A DNA stretch of 64,000 bases from Gammaproteobacteria bacterium (GTDB lineage Bacteria; Pseudomonadota; Gammaproteobacteria; Steroidobacterales; Rariloculaceae). This document shows positions 26,134 to 35,646 of this stretch, piece by piece (the stretch's first letter is position 1; every line of letters starts with the position of its first letter). The stretch covers positions 2,501 to 66,500 of the forward strand of contig JAJEGN010000014.1 in the NCBI GenBank assembly GCA_022819855.1, read 5' to 3'. Under the pieces are notes generated by a model, which searched no databases, was not told the origin of the DNA, and was given only the letters and a program-made list of their open reading frames with translations. The translations under genes and the position numbers were made by a program.

Positions 26134-26862
26134 GTGCACGAGATCATCGAGTTTCTCGGCGTCTCCAAGCGGTTTGGAGACACAAGCGTTTTCGAGCGCC
26201 TCGATCTCGCCATCAGCACGGGAAGGGTGACGGCGCTCGTCGGGGCGAGCGGCAGCGGCAAGTCGACGCTCCTGCAGTTGATCAACGGCGTGCTGGTACC
26301 CGACGACGGGAGTGTCGAGGTTTTCGGCGGCCCCGTGCCGACCGCGAGCCTGTCGGCCTTTCGGCGCCGGATCGGCTATGCCGTGCAGGGCACGGGACTC
26401 TTTCCGCACCTTCGAACCGACGCCAATATCGGCTTGCTCGGCAAACTCGAGGGCTGGTCCGACGCGGAACTCGCCGACCGTATCGTTGAACTCATGGTGC
26501 TGATGGGCCTCGAGCCCGATCTCGGGCGCCGCTACCCGCACGAACTCTCCGGCGGCCAGCAGCAACGCGTCGGCATCTGCCGGGCGATGCTGTTGCACCC
26601 GGAAATCCTGCTGCTGGATGAGCCGTTCTCCGGAGTCGACCCGCTGACCCGCGACGAGATTCACGAGCGCTTCGGCGAACTCATGCTTGCCGAACCGGTC
26701 ACGGTCGTGCTCGTCACGCACGATCTGCAGGAGGCGATTCGGCTGGCGTCGGAACTCGTCGTTCTCGATGCCGGGCGCGTGCTGCAGGCCGACGCCGTGC
26801 GCGAAGTCGTCGAGCGGCCCGCCAACGAAGCGGTGGCACGCCTCTTCGAGCGTTTGCAATGA
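26134..26862 (+). CDS. Osmolyte (betaine/choline-type) ABC transporter ATPase
   Basis: ATP-binding subunit of an OpuC/OsmV-like importer. The 242-residue protein has Walker [10 protein letters not shown] at 37-45, Q-loop [11 protein letters not shown], signature [16 protein letters not shown], Walker B ILLLDEPF and the switch His in [11 protein letters not shown]. It lacks the C-terminal CBS domains that many OpuCA/ProV proteins carry for ionic-strength sensing. The start at GTG 26134 is inferred from homology; the frame runs much further upstream but there it only mirrors msrB. It overlaps the permease gene by ATGA. Confidence 0.88.
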   Translation: MHEIIEFLGVSKRFGDTSVFERLDLAISTGRVTALVGASGSGKSTLLQLINGVLVPDDGSVEVFGGPVPTASLSAFRRRIGYAVQGTGLFPHLRTDANIGLLGKLEGWSDAELADRIVELMVLMGLEPDLGRRYPHELSGGQQQRVGICRAMLLHPEILLLDEPFSGVDPLTRDEIHERFGELMLAEPVTVVLVTHDLQEAIRLASELVVLDAGRVLQADAVREVVERPANEAVARLFERLQ

Positions 26863-28391
26863 TGACTGACGGCCTGCGGCAAGGCGTCCGTCACGGGGCG
26901 GCCGGGGCCGCGCCTGCGATCCTGTGTGCTGCGCTGCTCGGACCGCTCGCGTCAGCGCAGCAGCCCCTCGTCGTCGGCAGCAAGACGTTCGCCGAAAGCT
27001 ACGTTCTCGCGGAGATCATGGCGCAGCTTCTCGAAGCGGAGGGCTACGAGGTCGACCGCCGCTTCGGTTTCGGGGGCACGCTCGTGACCTTCGAGGCGCT
27101 TCAGGCCGGCGCGATCGACGTGTATCCCGAGTACAGCGGCACGATGCAGCACACTATACTGACTTCGGGTGCGGAATTCGGGACGGAAGCGTTCGCGGCC
27201 GAGGTCGAATCGCTCGGTCTCGAGACGCTCGAGACGCTCGGATTCAACAATAGCTACGCACTGGCGGTCACCGGCGAGACGGCCGAGCGGCTCGGGCTCG
27301 CCACCATCTCCGACCTCGTCGACCATCCCCAACTCCGGTTCGGCGTCAGCCACGAGTTCCACGAGCGGTCCGACGGCTGGCCGGGCGTCAGCGAGGTCTA
27401 CGGCCTGCCGCAGTCGAGCTTCGGCATCGAGCACGGCCTCGCGTATCGCGCGATGCTCGAGATGGAGCTTGACGTCACGGACGCGTACTCGACGGACGGC
27501 GACCTCATCCGCTACGACTTCGTCATCCTGGAAGATGACCTGAGCTTCTTCCCGACCTATTTCGCACTGCCGCTCGTCCGCCAAACGATGGAGCCGGCGG
27601 TCAAGGAGATCCTGAACCGGCTCGGCGGCACGCTCAGCGACGCGAGGATGCGCGAGCTCAACGCCGAGGTTTCGATCGAGCGCCGCAGCTTCGCCGATGT
27701 CGCGGCCGAATATCTTCACGAGCAAGGTCTCGTGAGCGACGCTGACCGCCAGGAACCGACAGACTCGCTCATCGCGGATCTCATCGCCAACACGATCGTC
27801 CACCTGAAACTCACGGGCATCGCGGTCGCCGCGGCCTGCGTGCTCGGAGTGGGGCTTGCGCTCGCGGTCCACCGGTCCCGGCCGCTGTCGCGCGGCGTGC
27901 TCTATGTGACCGGCCTGTTGCAGACGATTCCTTCGATCGCGCTGCTCGCGCTCATGATTCCGCTTTTCGGGATCGGCCAGTTGCCGGCGATCATCGCGTT
28001 GTTCCTGTACTCGCTGCTGCCGATCGTCCGCAACACCGTCACGGCGCTGCTGACCGTGGATCCGCTGCTCAAGCGCGTCGCGGCCGGCATGGGTCTTTCG
28101 CAGTCCGAGCAGCTCAGGCACGTGCACTTGCCGTTGGCGCTGCCGCATCTGCTCGCGGGGCTGCGCATCGCGGCCGTCATCAGCATCGGCACGGCGACGC
28201 TCGCGGCGTTCATCGGCGCCGGGGGTCTCGGCGAGCCGATCGTCACGGGGCTGGCGCTCAACGACACGACGCTGATCCTGCAGGGCGCGATTCCCGCGGC
28301 CGGCCTTGCGCTGGCGGCGGAGCTCGGCTTCGAACTCGTCGAACGCCGGCTCGTGCCGGCCCACATGATGACCTCCCGGCTGCCGAGCTGA
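26859..28391 (+). CDS. Fused substrate-binding protein and permease of osmolyte ABC transporter
   Basis: A 510-residue fusion: signal peptide, OpuAC-type substrate-binding domain at about 35-290 ([54 protein letters not shown]), then a MetI-type permease at about 305-500 with five or six helices and the EAA-like loop [23 protein letters not shown]. The usual order in such fusions is permease first; here the binding domain is N-terminal, as in some OpuC/EgtU-type proteins, so the solute could be betaine, choline, carnitine or ergothioneine. Translationally coupled to the ATPase and convergent with htpG. Confidence 0.85.
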   Translation: MMTDGLRQGVRHGAAGAAPAILCAALLGPLASAQQPLVVGSKTFAESYVLAEIMAQLLEAEGYEVDRRFGFGGTLVTFEALQAGAIDVYPEYSGTMQHTILTSGAEFGTEAFAAEVESLGLETLETLGFNNSYALAVTGETAERLGLATISDLVDHPQLRFGVSHEFHERSDGWPGVSEVYGLPQSSFGIEHGLAYRAMLEMELDVTDAYSTDGDLIRYDFVILEDDLSFFPTYFALPLVRQTMEPAVKEILNRLGGTLSDARMRELNAEVSIERRSFADVAAEYLHEQGLVSDADRQEPTDSLIADLIANTIVHLKLTGIAVAAACVLGVGLALAVHRSRPLSRGVLYVTGLLQTIPSIALLALMIPLFGIGQLPAIIALFLYSLLPIVRNTVTALLTVDPLLKRVAAGMGLSQSEQLRHVHLPLALPHLLAGLRIAAVISIGTATLAAFIGAGGLGEPIVTGLALNDTTLILQGAIPAAGLALAAELGFELVERRLVPAHMMTSRLPS

Positions 28392-28410
28392 GCGGCCGGG
28401 GAAGGGCGGC

Positions 28411-30339
28411 TCAACTCGCGTCGGCCTCGAGCAGCAGGTCGTTGACGCGCCTGACGAACGCGGCCGGATCGTCGAGCTGGCGGCCTTCGGCGAGCATGGC
28501 CTGGTCGAGAATTACCGTCGAGAGCAGCGCGAATCGGTCCTCATCAGCTTCGCCGGCGAGCTTGCCGATCAGCGGGTGCGATGGATTGATCTCGAGATTC
28601 GGCAGCGACGCCGGGGCTTCCTGGCCCGAGGCCTTGAGCAGCTCGCGCATCTGGAAGCCGAGATCGTGCTTGTTGAGCACGAGACAGGCGGCCGATTCCT
28701 TGAGCCTCGTGCTGACCCTGACCTCGTCGACGCGCTCGCGCAGAACCCGCTTGATCCGCTTGACGAGGTGCTTGCGTTCCTTGTCTTCGTCCGGATCGAC
28801 AGGCTTCGCTGCGTCGCTTTCCTCGAGGTCGAGTTCGCCGCGGCCGACGTCCCTGAACGACTTGCCCTGGTATTCGTCCAGGAACTGCATGGCCCACTCG
28901 TCGATCCGGTCGGACAGGAGCAGCACTTCGATGCCGCGTTCCCTGAAGGCCTCCAGATGCGGGCTCGAGCGGGCCGCGAGCGGCGAGTCCGCGAGCAGGT
29001 AGTAGATCGATTCCTGATCGTCCGGCGCGTTCTCGAGGTAGTCGGCGAGGCTGCGGTCGGGCGCGACGCCTTCGGACTGCGTCGAGTTGAATCTCAGCAG
29101 GCCCGCTATCCTGTCCCGGTTGGAGGCGTCTTCGGCCAGGCCTTCCTTGAGCGTCGTGCCAAACTGCTCCCAGAAGGTCGCGTACTTCTCCGAGTCCTCC
29201 TCCTTCGACAGTCTGCCGAGCAGGTCGAGCACGCGCTTCGTCAGCGCGCTTTTCATCGCCCCGACGGCCGGGTCCTGCTGGATCATTTCACGCGACACGT
29301 TCAGCGACAGGTCGGCGCAGTCGACGACGCCCCGCACAAAGCGCAGATAAAGCGGCAGGAACTCGGTTGCGCGGTCGGTGATGAACACGCGCTGCACGTA
29401 GAGCTTCACGCCCTTGGGCGACTCCCTGTTCCACAGGTCGAACGGAGCTACGGACGGGATGTAGAGCAGGCTCGTATATTCGCGTTTTCCTTCAACCCGG
29501 TTGTGACTCCAGGTCAACGGGTCGCTGAAATCGTGGGCGATGTGCCGGTAGAACTCGACGTACTCGTCGTCCTCGACTTCCGTGCGCGGACGGGTCCACA
29601 GCGCCTTTGCGCGGTTGACCGTCTGCTCGTCGGCGGAGTCGGAGTCGCTGCTGTCCTCGTCACCGGCGCCGTCGCCGGCCGCGCCGCCGCTCATGCGTAC
29701 CGGGAAGCTGATGTGATCGGAGTACTTCCTGATCAGCGTGCGAATCCGCGCCTCCTCGAGAAACTCGCTTGCGTCGGCCTTGAGCCTGAGTCTGACCGTC
29801 GTGCCTCGGTCCGCCTTCTCGATACCCTGCAGGCTGTACTCGCCCTGGCCGTCGGAACGCCAGAGCACGCCTTCTTCCGTCGGCAGGTCCGCCCGGCGGC
29901 TCGAGACCTCGACTTCGTCGGCGACGATGAAGGCCGAGTAGAAGCCGACCCCGAACTGGCCGATGAGCTGGGAGTCCTTCTGCTGGTCCCCGGTCAGGTT
30001 CTCCAGATAGCGTGCCGTGCCCGAGTGGGCGATCATGCCCAACTGCTCGATGATCTCCTCGCGGCTCATGCCCACGCCGTTGTCGGAGACCGTGAGCGTG
30101 CCCGCGTCGCGATCGATCGCGACCTCGATCGCAAGCTCCGTGTCGCCGACGAGCTCGGGTTTCGCCAGTGCCTCGAAGCGCAGCCGATCTGCCGCGTCGG
30201 ACGCGTTGGAGATCAGTTCGCGCAGGAAGATTTCCCTGTCGCTGTAGAGCGAATGCACCATGAGGTGCAGGAGCTGCCTGACTTCGGCCTGAAATCCGAA
30301 GGTCTCGGGCGACGCAGCTTCCGAGTTGGTTTCCGACAT
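28411..30339 (-). CDS. htpG: Molecular chaperone HtpG (Hsp90)
   Basis: ATP-driven chaperone that remodels late folding intermediates. The 642-residue protein has the GHKL ATPase start FQAEVRQLLHLMVHSLYS, NASDAADRLR, DNGVGM, GQFGVGFYSAFIVA, the middle-domain catalytic Arg region LNVSREMIQQD and a C-terminal dimerisation region. An acidic linker rich in Asp/Ser (around residues 220-235) separates N and middle domains. A textbook sigma-32 promoter lies upstream (30377-30402), so heat-shock control is likely. Confidence 0.96.
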   Translation of the reverse strand: MSETNSEAASPETFGFQAEVRQLLHLMVHSLYSDREIFLRELISNASDAADRLRFEALAKPELVGDTELAIEVAIDRDAGTLTVSDNGVGMSREEIIEQLGMIAHSGTARYLENLTGDQQKDSQLIGQFGVGFYSAFIVADEVEVSSRRADLPTEEGVLWRSDGQGEYSLQGIEKADRGTTVRLRLKADASEFLEEARIRTLIRKYSDHISFPVRMSGGAAGDGAGDEDSSDSDSADEQTVNRAKALWTRPRTEVEDDEYVEFYRHIAHDFSDPLTWSHNRVEGKREYTSLLYIPSVAPFDLWNRESPKGVKLYVQRVFITDRATEFLPLYLRFVRGVVDCADLSLNVSREMIQQDPAVGAMKSALTKRVLDLLGRLSKEEDSEKYATFWEQFGTTLKEGLAEDASNRDRIAGLLRFNSTQSEGVAPDRSLADYLENAPDDQESIYYLLADSPLAARSSPHLEAFRERGIEVLLLSDRIDEWAMQFLDEYQGKSFRDVGRGELDLEESDAAKPVDPDEDKERKHLVKRIKRVLRERVDEVRVSTRLKESAACLVLNKHDLGFQMRELLKASGQEAPASLPNLEINPSHPLIGKLAGEADEDRFALLSTVILDQAMLAEGRQLDDPAAFVRRVNDLLLEADAS

Positions 30340-30376
30340 TGAGGGGCCCTCACGAAACCGTGGCTCGACCGCTACG

Positions 30377-30402
30377 ATGGGGTCGGATCACCGTTTTTCA
30401 AG
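30377..30402 (-). promoter_or_regulatory. Sigma-32 heat-shock promoter of htpG
   Basis: Read on the minus strand, CTTGAAA (30402-30396) is followed after 13 bp by CCCCAT (30382-30377). Both boxes equal the core of the sigma-32 consensus and the spacing is in range. The expected start lies about 30 bp before the htpG ATG at 30339. Confidence 0.85.
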
Positions 30403-30444
30403 CCGGTTCGCGCAGTCCAGTCCCGCCGGGACCGTCACCACGGG

Positions 30445-30966
30445 CTAGGGTCGAATCTCGATCGGTGTCGGTACTTCGGTCATGAGCCAGATATCGATCA
30501 TGTCGGAGTTCGACACCGCGATGCAGCCGTCCGTCCAGTCCCCGTACTTGTACCAGTTCTCGTCGTAGCTGGGGTTGTTGGGCTGGCCGTGAATCATGAT
30601 CTGGCCGCCGGGGCTGACGTCGAGCGCTCTGGCATATTCGCGGTCCTGCTCGTTCGGGTAGGAAATCTTCAGCGACAGGAAATAGTCGCTGGCGGGATTC
30701 CTGGCTTCGATGAAGTAGTGGCCTTCGGGCGTCCTGAAGTCGCCGGCGCGCTGCTTGTGGCCGCGGGGAGCGAGGCCGAGCGCGATGTCGAACTCCCTGA
30801 GCACCCTGCCGGCCTTGAGCAGGTACATCTTGCGCTCGGACTTCTCGACGAGAATCCTGTCGGCCGTCTCGAGCGGCGGTACGGATGCGCTCTGCGAGTG
30901 AGCGGTGCCGGCCGCCACCAGCGTGGCGAGAAGCGCTGTCGGGAGAATAAGGCGGATCGTGCGCAT
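30445..30966 (-). CDS. L,D-transpeptidase (YkuD domain)
   Basis: Periplasmic enzyme expected to make 3-3 peptidoglycan links or attach proteins to the wall. The 173-residue protein starts with a signal peptide (MRTIRLILPTALLATLVAAG), and nearly all the rest is the YkuD fold. Catalytic residues are H126 (MIHGQPNNP) and C148 in the TDGCIAVSN motif. The start ATG at 30966 is chosen for the signal peptide; the frame extends to 31056. It is divergent from the acyltransferase gene. It joins two M23 proteins, AmpD and AnmK as another wall enzyme in this window. Confidence 0.9.
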   Translation of the reverse strand: MRTIRLILPTALLATLVAAGTAHSQSASVPPLETADRILVEKSERKMYLLKAGRVLREFDIALGLAPRGHKQRAGDFRTPEGHYFIEARNPASDYFLSLKISYPNEQDREYARALDVSPGGQIMIHGQPNNPSYDENWYKYGDWTDGCIAVSNSDMIDIWLMTEVPTPIEIRP

Positions 30967-31076
30967 CGCACGGAACTCTAAAGCATCGTCTCGCGAATTC
31001 GCAACGCCGTGAGCGGCGGTCGGTTCGCCTCGCGACGCTGTTAACATGAACTGCATCGATCCTGCTGCCGTTCACG

Positions 31077-32042
31077 ATGTCGTCCACTTCCCGCGTTGAC
31101 AACCGGCCCATGCGCCAGGACGCGTCCGAGGGCCTGTCGCTCGCGCCGTTCCGCGCGCCGCGCTACTGGCCGACATGGCTGATGTGGCTTTTCCTGCATG
31201 CCGTCGCCCGACTGCCGTTGTCCGCTCAGATGGCGCTCGGCAGGCGGCTCGGTCCGATCCTTCGTCGTGTGAGAAAGCGGGATCGCACCGTGGCCCGGCG
31301 CAACCTTGAGATCTGCTTCCCGGAGCTTTCGGCGGAGCAACGCGAGCGACTGCTCGAGCGGCACTTCGAGTCCGTCGGCCTGTCGCTCGTCGAGATGGCG
31401 ATCGGCTGGTTCTCGCCGCTCGAGCGCCTGCGCCGCATCATCCGGGTCGAAGGGCGCGAACACCTCGACGCCGCTCTGGCCAGGGGCCGCGGTGTGCTGC
31501 TGATCAGCGCGCACTTCACGACGCTCGAGGTCGGCGTCGCCATCCTCGAGGACCTGTACCCAAGTGTCACGACGATGTACCGAACCCAGCGCAACCCGAT
31601 GATGGACGTGCTGATCCGGCGCGGCCGCAGCCGCTTCGCGAGCGTCCAGATTCCGCGCGACAATGTCCGTGCCTTGCTCAGGCGGCTCAAGGCGAACGAT
31701 GTCGTGGCCTACATGCCCGACCAGACCTATCTCGGCAACCAGAGCGCCATGCTGCCGTTCTTCGGCGAACCGGCGCTCACCAACATCGTGACGAGCAAGC
31801 TCGCGCGGATCAGCGGCGCGACGGCGCTGCCGTACTTCTTCCGCCGGTTGCCGGACAACTCGGGATATGTCGTTCAGATCGGGGCGCCGATGCCGGGTTT
31901 CCCGAGCGACGACCCCGAAGCCGACACGCGCCAGTTCGTCGCACTCCTCGAAGCCTGGATCCGCCGCACGCCCGAGCAGTACCTCTGGCTCTACAAGAAG
32001 TTCAAGCGCAGGCCTGAGGAGTACGGGAATCCCTATCGCTAG
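31077..32042 (+). CDS. Lysophospholipid / lipid A acyltransferase, LpxL/HtrB family
   Basis: Transfers a secondary acyl chain, most likely to Kdo2-lipid IVA or a related lipid, at the inner membrane. The 321-residue protein has an N-terminal membrane helix (about 31-48), the HX4E catalytic motif H146-E151 (SAHFTTLEVG), RNPMMDVLIRRGRSR and MPDQTYLGNQSAMLPFFGEPA. Which position is acylated (LpxL, LpxM or LpxP role) cannot be told. It stands alone, divergent from the L,D-transpeptidase gene. Confidence 0.88.
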   Translation: MSSTSRVDNRPMRQDASEGLSLAPFRAPRYWPTWLMWLFLHAVARLPLSAQMALGRRLGPILRRVRKRDRTVARRNLEICFPELSAEQRERLLERHFESVGLSLVEMAIGWFSPLERLRRIIRVEGREHLDAALARGRGVLLISAHFTTLEVGVAILEDLYPSVTTMYRTQRNPMMDVLIRRGRSRFASVQIPRDNVRALLRRLKANDVVAYMPDQTYLGNQSAMLPFFGEPALTNIVTSKLARISGATALPYFFRRLPDNSGYVVQIGAPMPGFPSDDPEADTRQFVALLEAWIRRTPEQYLWLYKKFKRRPEEYGNPYR

Positions 32043-32054
32043 CGACGCGGCCCG

Positions 32055-33143
32055 CTACTCCTGCAGCAACAGTTCCTCGAGCCGGCCGCGCTCCAGCATA
32101 TCGATGTAATGCTGCGTCGGGTCGCAGGGAGGGCTCTCGAAGAGATTGCGCGCGTCGCCGCGCTGCGAGCCGCGCGTTCTGACCAGCGGCGCGGTGTAGA
32201 GCGAGTCGTGAATCGTCATCGTGCGGTCGATCGTCAGGCCGTCCTCGGCGACCTCCCAGCGCTCGACAATGCGGGTGTCGTCGCCGCCTGACATCGGGTA
32301 GCCGGAGCCGTCGAGCCAGCCGGGCTCGAGCAGCGTCGTCTCGATGACGAGCGTGCGGCCGTCCCAGCGGCCGACCGAGAAGCCCATCGAGGACAGCGGC
32401 CGGTCTTCGGGTTCGCCACGTCCGTCCATCCAGATCCAGCGCGGCGTGTTGTCCTGCAGGAAGATCATGACGTAGTGGGTGCCCGCGTCGACGATCTCCA
32501 TCGGATAGGGCGAGCCGAAGATGCGCGGCAGGCCCGCCGGCAGGCAGCGCAGGACGTGATCGTCGCCGAACTGGCGCGCTTCGTAGATCGCCCGGCTCTC
32601 GGCCGTGAGCGGCATCGGATCGGGCTCGAAGTCGTCGACGGTCGTGCGGAACCGGTAACGGTTGTCCCAGAACCCTGAAATGTCGACTTCGTAGTCGTTG
32701 GTCGAGTAGGTGTATTCGATGTCCGGATCCGCGGTGACCTCCGCGATGCTTCCAGCGTTGGCGCAGCGTCCGAATCGCTCGCCGTTCTCGTGGGTGATGC
32801 ACAGCGGGTACATCTTCTTCGCGCCGTCCCGGCCGAGGTTGCCGGTCGCGGTGACCGTGTCGCCGACCTGTATGGATTCGCGCGTCCAGCCGTCGCGGCG
32901 GTAGGTCGGCAGGTTGCCCGGCGGCTGCAGCGACCACTCCTCGATCGTTCCGTCCGGCATCGTGGCGTCAATGATGTAGCGGATGTGCGGGTTCGCCCAC
33001 CACACCCGGGTGACCACCCCCTCGAGTTCGCCTTCGAGACTGGCATCGAACTCGGTGCTGAAAGCGTGATGAGCCAGCGATGTCGCGGCGCCTCCCAGCG
33101 TGAGGGCTGCCGCGACCGCCATGAAGCCTGTTGCGATTCTCAT
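32055..33143 (-). CDS. Exported DUF6152-type fusion protein
   Basis: Function unknown. The 362-residue protein has a signal peptide ending near AHHAF, an N-terminal DUF6152-like domain (EGVVTRVWWANPHIRYIIDA, about 25-115) and a C-terminal domain of about 230 residues with SVGRWDGRTLVIETTLLEPGWLD and DSLYTAPL. The two domains correspond to the two separate, overlapping genes at 47259-47666 and 47663-48460, which argues that the parts work together. DUF6152 is named from memory of the AHH-A-x-Y/F-D pattern. It is convergent with the acyltransferase gene and divergent from phoD. Confidence 0.8.
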   Translation of the reverse strand: MRIATGFMAVAAALTLGGAATSLAHHAFSTEFDASLEGELEGVVTRVWWANPHIRYIIDATMPDGTIEEWSLQPPGNLPTYRRDGWTRESIQVGDTVTATGNLGRDGAKKMYPLCITHENGERFGRCANAGSIAEVTADPDIEYTYSTNDYEVDISGFWDNRYRFRTTVDDFEPDPMPLTAESRAIYEARQFGDDHVLRCLPAGLPRIFGSPYPMEIVDAGTHYVMIFLQDNTPRWIWMDGRGEPEDRPLSSMGFSVGRWDGRTLVIETTLLEPGWLDGSGYPMSGGDDTRIVERWEVAEDGLTIDRTMTIHDSLYTAPLVRTRGSQRGDARNLFESPPCDPTQHYIDMLERGRLEELLLQE

Positions 33144-33570
33144 TGCCGTATTTCCCCGCTCGATCCTGGCCGGTCTGCGCCGGAACCCGCTGCCGCACCG
33201 GCCCGACGAGCCGCGGCGGATCTCCGCCGGTTTCGTGGTGACATGCCGGGCGGCGCTGCCGGGAGTCTGCGGCGCAGGATTCCAAGTCTACAGTCCGCAT
33301 GGCCGCCGCGGAACCACGACGCCGGGACCGGCGGGCTACGTCGCTCCGCTACGGATGCCCGCCGCGGTTTTGCCGACGGTTGCGCGCAGCATGTGGCGCT
33401 CGGAGAGTTTCACGACGCAACGGGGCTCCCGTAATGTGTACCATTGCCCGTTCCGGTATGCCGCAGACCCGCTGGTCAGGATCGGACTCGGCCGGCGCCG
33501 GGGTGTCTCCCGAAGCCGCAGAGCGCGGGCGATGCCGGCAGGCGAAGGCCCACAACGGGGATCGACATCG
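33144..33570. other. 427-bp divergent intergenic region upstream of phoD
   Basis: No gene found. The frame of phoD stays open through this stretch but encodes only Arg/Pro-rich sequence typical of non-coding GC-rich DNA. Visible are a short inverted repeat CGGCGGA-TC-TCCGCCG near 33213, a degenerate copy of the 25009 hairpin near 33258 and a small ACGGG-GCT-CCCGT hairpin near 33420. I could not place promoter boxes with confidence. Confidence 0.5.
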
Positions 33571-35646
33571 ATGCAACAGACGCGCCGCGAGTTTCTCGAG
33601 CTTTTCTCCCGCACGGCCGGCTGCTTTGTCGCGACGGCGTCGGTCGGCACGCTCGTCGGCTGCTCCGCGCCCCGGCCGGGCTCTTCAGCCTACGGATTTC
33701 CGCAGGGCGTCGCCTCCGCCGATCCCCAGCCCGACGCGATCGTGCTCTGGACCCGGGTTCTGCCCGACGTATTCGACGCCGAGGAATCGGTGCCGCTGCT
33801 CGTGCAGCTTGCGCGCGACGAGGCCTTCGCCGAAATCGTGCTCGAGGATGAATTCACGGCCGAGCGCGAGCTCGACTACACGGTGCGCTGCTTCGTCGAC
33901 GGGCTTGAGCCGGCGCGAACCTGGTTTTACAGGTTCATCGCGCCTGACGGCGGCGCGAGCCGCACAGGCCGCACGCGCACGGCGCCCGCGCCCGACGCGA
34001 ACGCAACGCTCACGGCGGGCCTGTGCGCGTGCCAGCACTACGAGGAGGGGCTCTTCAGCGCCTATCGCAGGCTCGTGCTCGACGATGCCGAAGCTCCGGC
34101 CGATCGCAAGATCGATCTCGTGATCCACACCGGCGATTACATCTACGAAGGCAACAACCGGCGCCAGACCGACGCGGACGGCCAGCCGATCGAGATCGTC
34201 AACCGCGACGGCTCGCCGCGCCGCATCGCCGACGTCCCCGAGGCCGTAAGCCTCGACGACTATCGGGAACTCTATCGGACGTATCTCGCGGACCCCGACC
34301 TGCAGGAGGCGCGTGCAAGCTTTCCGTTCGTTCACACCTGGGACGACCATGAGCTCTACAACGACTACTGGCAGAGTTTTCATCCCTCAGGACCCATGCA
34401 GCGGCGCAAGGTCGATGCCAACCAGGCCTGGTTCGAGTACATCCCCGCTGCGCTGAGCTTCGCCCAGGCGGGTCCGGCCGGCACGAATCCGGCGCGCGAC
34501 TTCATTCCTGGCGAGGTCGAGGACGTCGCGCCGGCCGACTTCGACGAGGACTACCTGAGCCACGAACCCAACAATCTCGCCGCGATCGGCACGCTCGCGA
34601 TCCACCGCACGCTGCGCTGGGGACAGATGGTGGAACTCGTCGTCGTGGACGGTCGAAGTTACCGCGGACCGCGCGGGCTCGACGACGCAATCCTGGGCTC
34701 GGCGACGGTGGCCTACACGAACGTGCCGATGCCGGCGCGGCTGATCGAGGTCCAGAACGCCGGGCGCACTGCGGACGGCGGCAACCCCCCCGAAACGGTC
34801 GAACTCAATGGCGAGATGCTGCCGAACACGCGCCGGGACGCGCCGCGAAGCTCGCTGCTCGGCGCGGCCCAGAAGGCGTGGCTCAAGGACACGCTGACGG
34901 CCAGCGACGCGCGCTGGAAGGCGATCTGCAACGATGTGCCGCTGCTGCGCTTCGGCTTCGACATGAGTTTTCGCGAACACGGCAGCCTCAACGACCTGTG
35001 GTGGACGGATAGCTGGGACGGTTATCCCGTCGAGCGCCGCGAACTCATGAGCTTCGTTCGCGACAACGGCCTGGCCAACGTCGTCTCACTGACGGGAGAC
35101 CGCCATGCCCACTTCGCGGGGCTCGTCTACGACGATTTCGACGGCGATTCTCCGACGCCGGCGATGCCCGAGTTTGCCTGCACGGCGATCACCGCCGGCC
35201 CCAGGCTCAAGAACCAGTTGGCCTTCTCGGGCGGCGATCCGGAGGTCGATCGGCTGATGTTCTTCGACGGCCGCGACGTCGGGCTTCAGGGCGCTCTGCT
35301 ACCGGCGCTCAACGCCTGGCTGCTCTTCGGGAACGAGGCCGCCGCGACGCTCTCCGCGACCGGCGATACCGAAGCGGCGCGCGCCGCAGCCGATCCGGCC
35401 GTAAACCCGCATCTGAGCTACGCCGATACGGATGCGCTCGGTTACGCGGTCATCCGCTTCACCGCGGAGCAGGCGGAGGCGGAGTTCGTGACGATCGCGC
35501 AGCCGGACCGCGACTTCGGGGAAGCGGGTCCGCCCGTGCGGCGCCGGGTGAGGTTTTCGGTACCGGCCTGGGATCCGGGCGCGGAGCCGACCCTCGTCGC
35601 CGGCGGTGCCGATGGCGAGCCGCCGCTGATGGGACTCAAGATCTAG
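33571..35646 (+). CDS. phoD: PhoD-like alkaline phosphatase / phosphodiesterase, Tat-exported
   Basis: Metallophosphoesterase of the PhoD family, releasing phosphate from organic esters outside the cytoplasm. The 691-residue protein starts with a twin-arginine signal (TRREFLE, R5-R6) followed by a lipobox-like LVGC (C31). Then come the N-terminal PhoD domain (YGFPQGVASADPQPDAIVLWTR), CQHYEEG, LVIHTGDYIYEG, TWDDHELYNDYW and LTGDRHAHF, holding Fe/Ca ligands. ATG 33571 follows GGGGA. It overlaps the opposing sugar dehydrogenase gene by 4 bp. Phosphate control is likely in the family, but I see no clear pho box. Confidence 0.9.
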   Translation: MQQTRREFLELFSRTAGCFVATASVGTLVGCSAPRPGSSAYGFPQGVASADPQPDAIVLWTRVLPDVFDAEESVPLLVQLARDEAFAEIVLEDEFTAERELDYTVRCFVDGLEPARTWFYRFIAPDGGASRTGRTRTAPAPDANATLTAGLCACQHYEEGLFSAYRRLVLDDAEAPADRKIDLVIHTGDYIYEGNNRRQTDADGQPIEIVNRDGSPRRIADVPEAVSLDDYRELYRTYLADPDLQEARASFPFVHTWDDHELYNDYWQSFHPSGPMQRRKVDANQAWFEYIPAALSFAQAGPAGTNPARDFIPGEVEDVAPADFDEDYLSHEPNNLAAIGTLAIHRTLRWGQMVELVVVDGRSYRGPRGLDDAILGSATVAYTNVPMPARLIEVQNAGRTADGGNPPETVELNGEMLPNTRRDAPRSSLLGAAQKAWLKDTLTASDARWKAICNDVPLLRFGFDMSFREHGSLNDLWWTDSWDGYPVERRELMSFVRDNGLANVVSLTGDRHAHFAGLVYDDFDGDSPTPAMPEFACTAITAGPRLKNQLAFSGGDPEVDRLMFFDGRDVGLQGALLPALNAWLLFGNEAAATLSATGDTEAARAAADPAVNPHLSYADTDALGYAVIRFTAEQAEAEFVTIAQPDRDFGEAGPPVRRRVRFSVPAWDPGAEPTLVAGGADGEPPLMGLKI

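Noticed and set aside
28576..30342. 588-codon plus-strand frame opposite htpG
   Set aside because: htpG is unambiguous on the minus strand; long antisense frames are common at this GC content.
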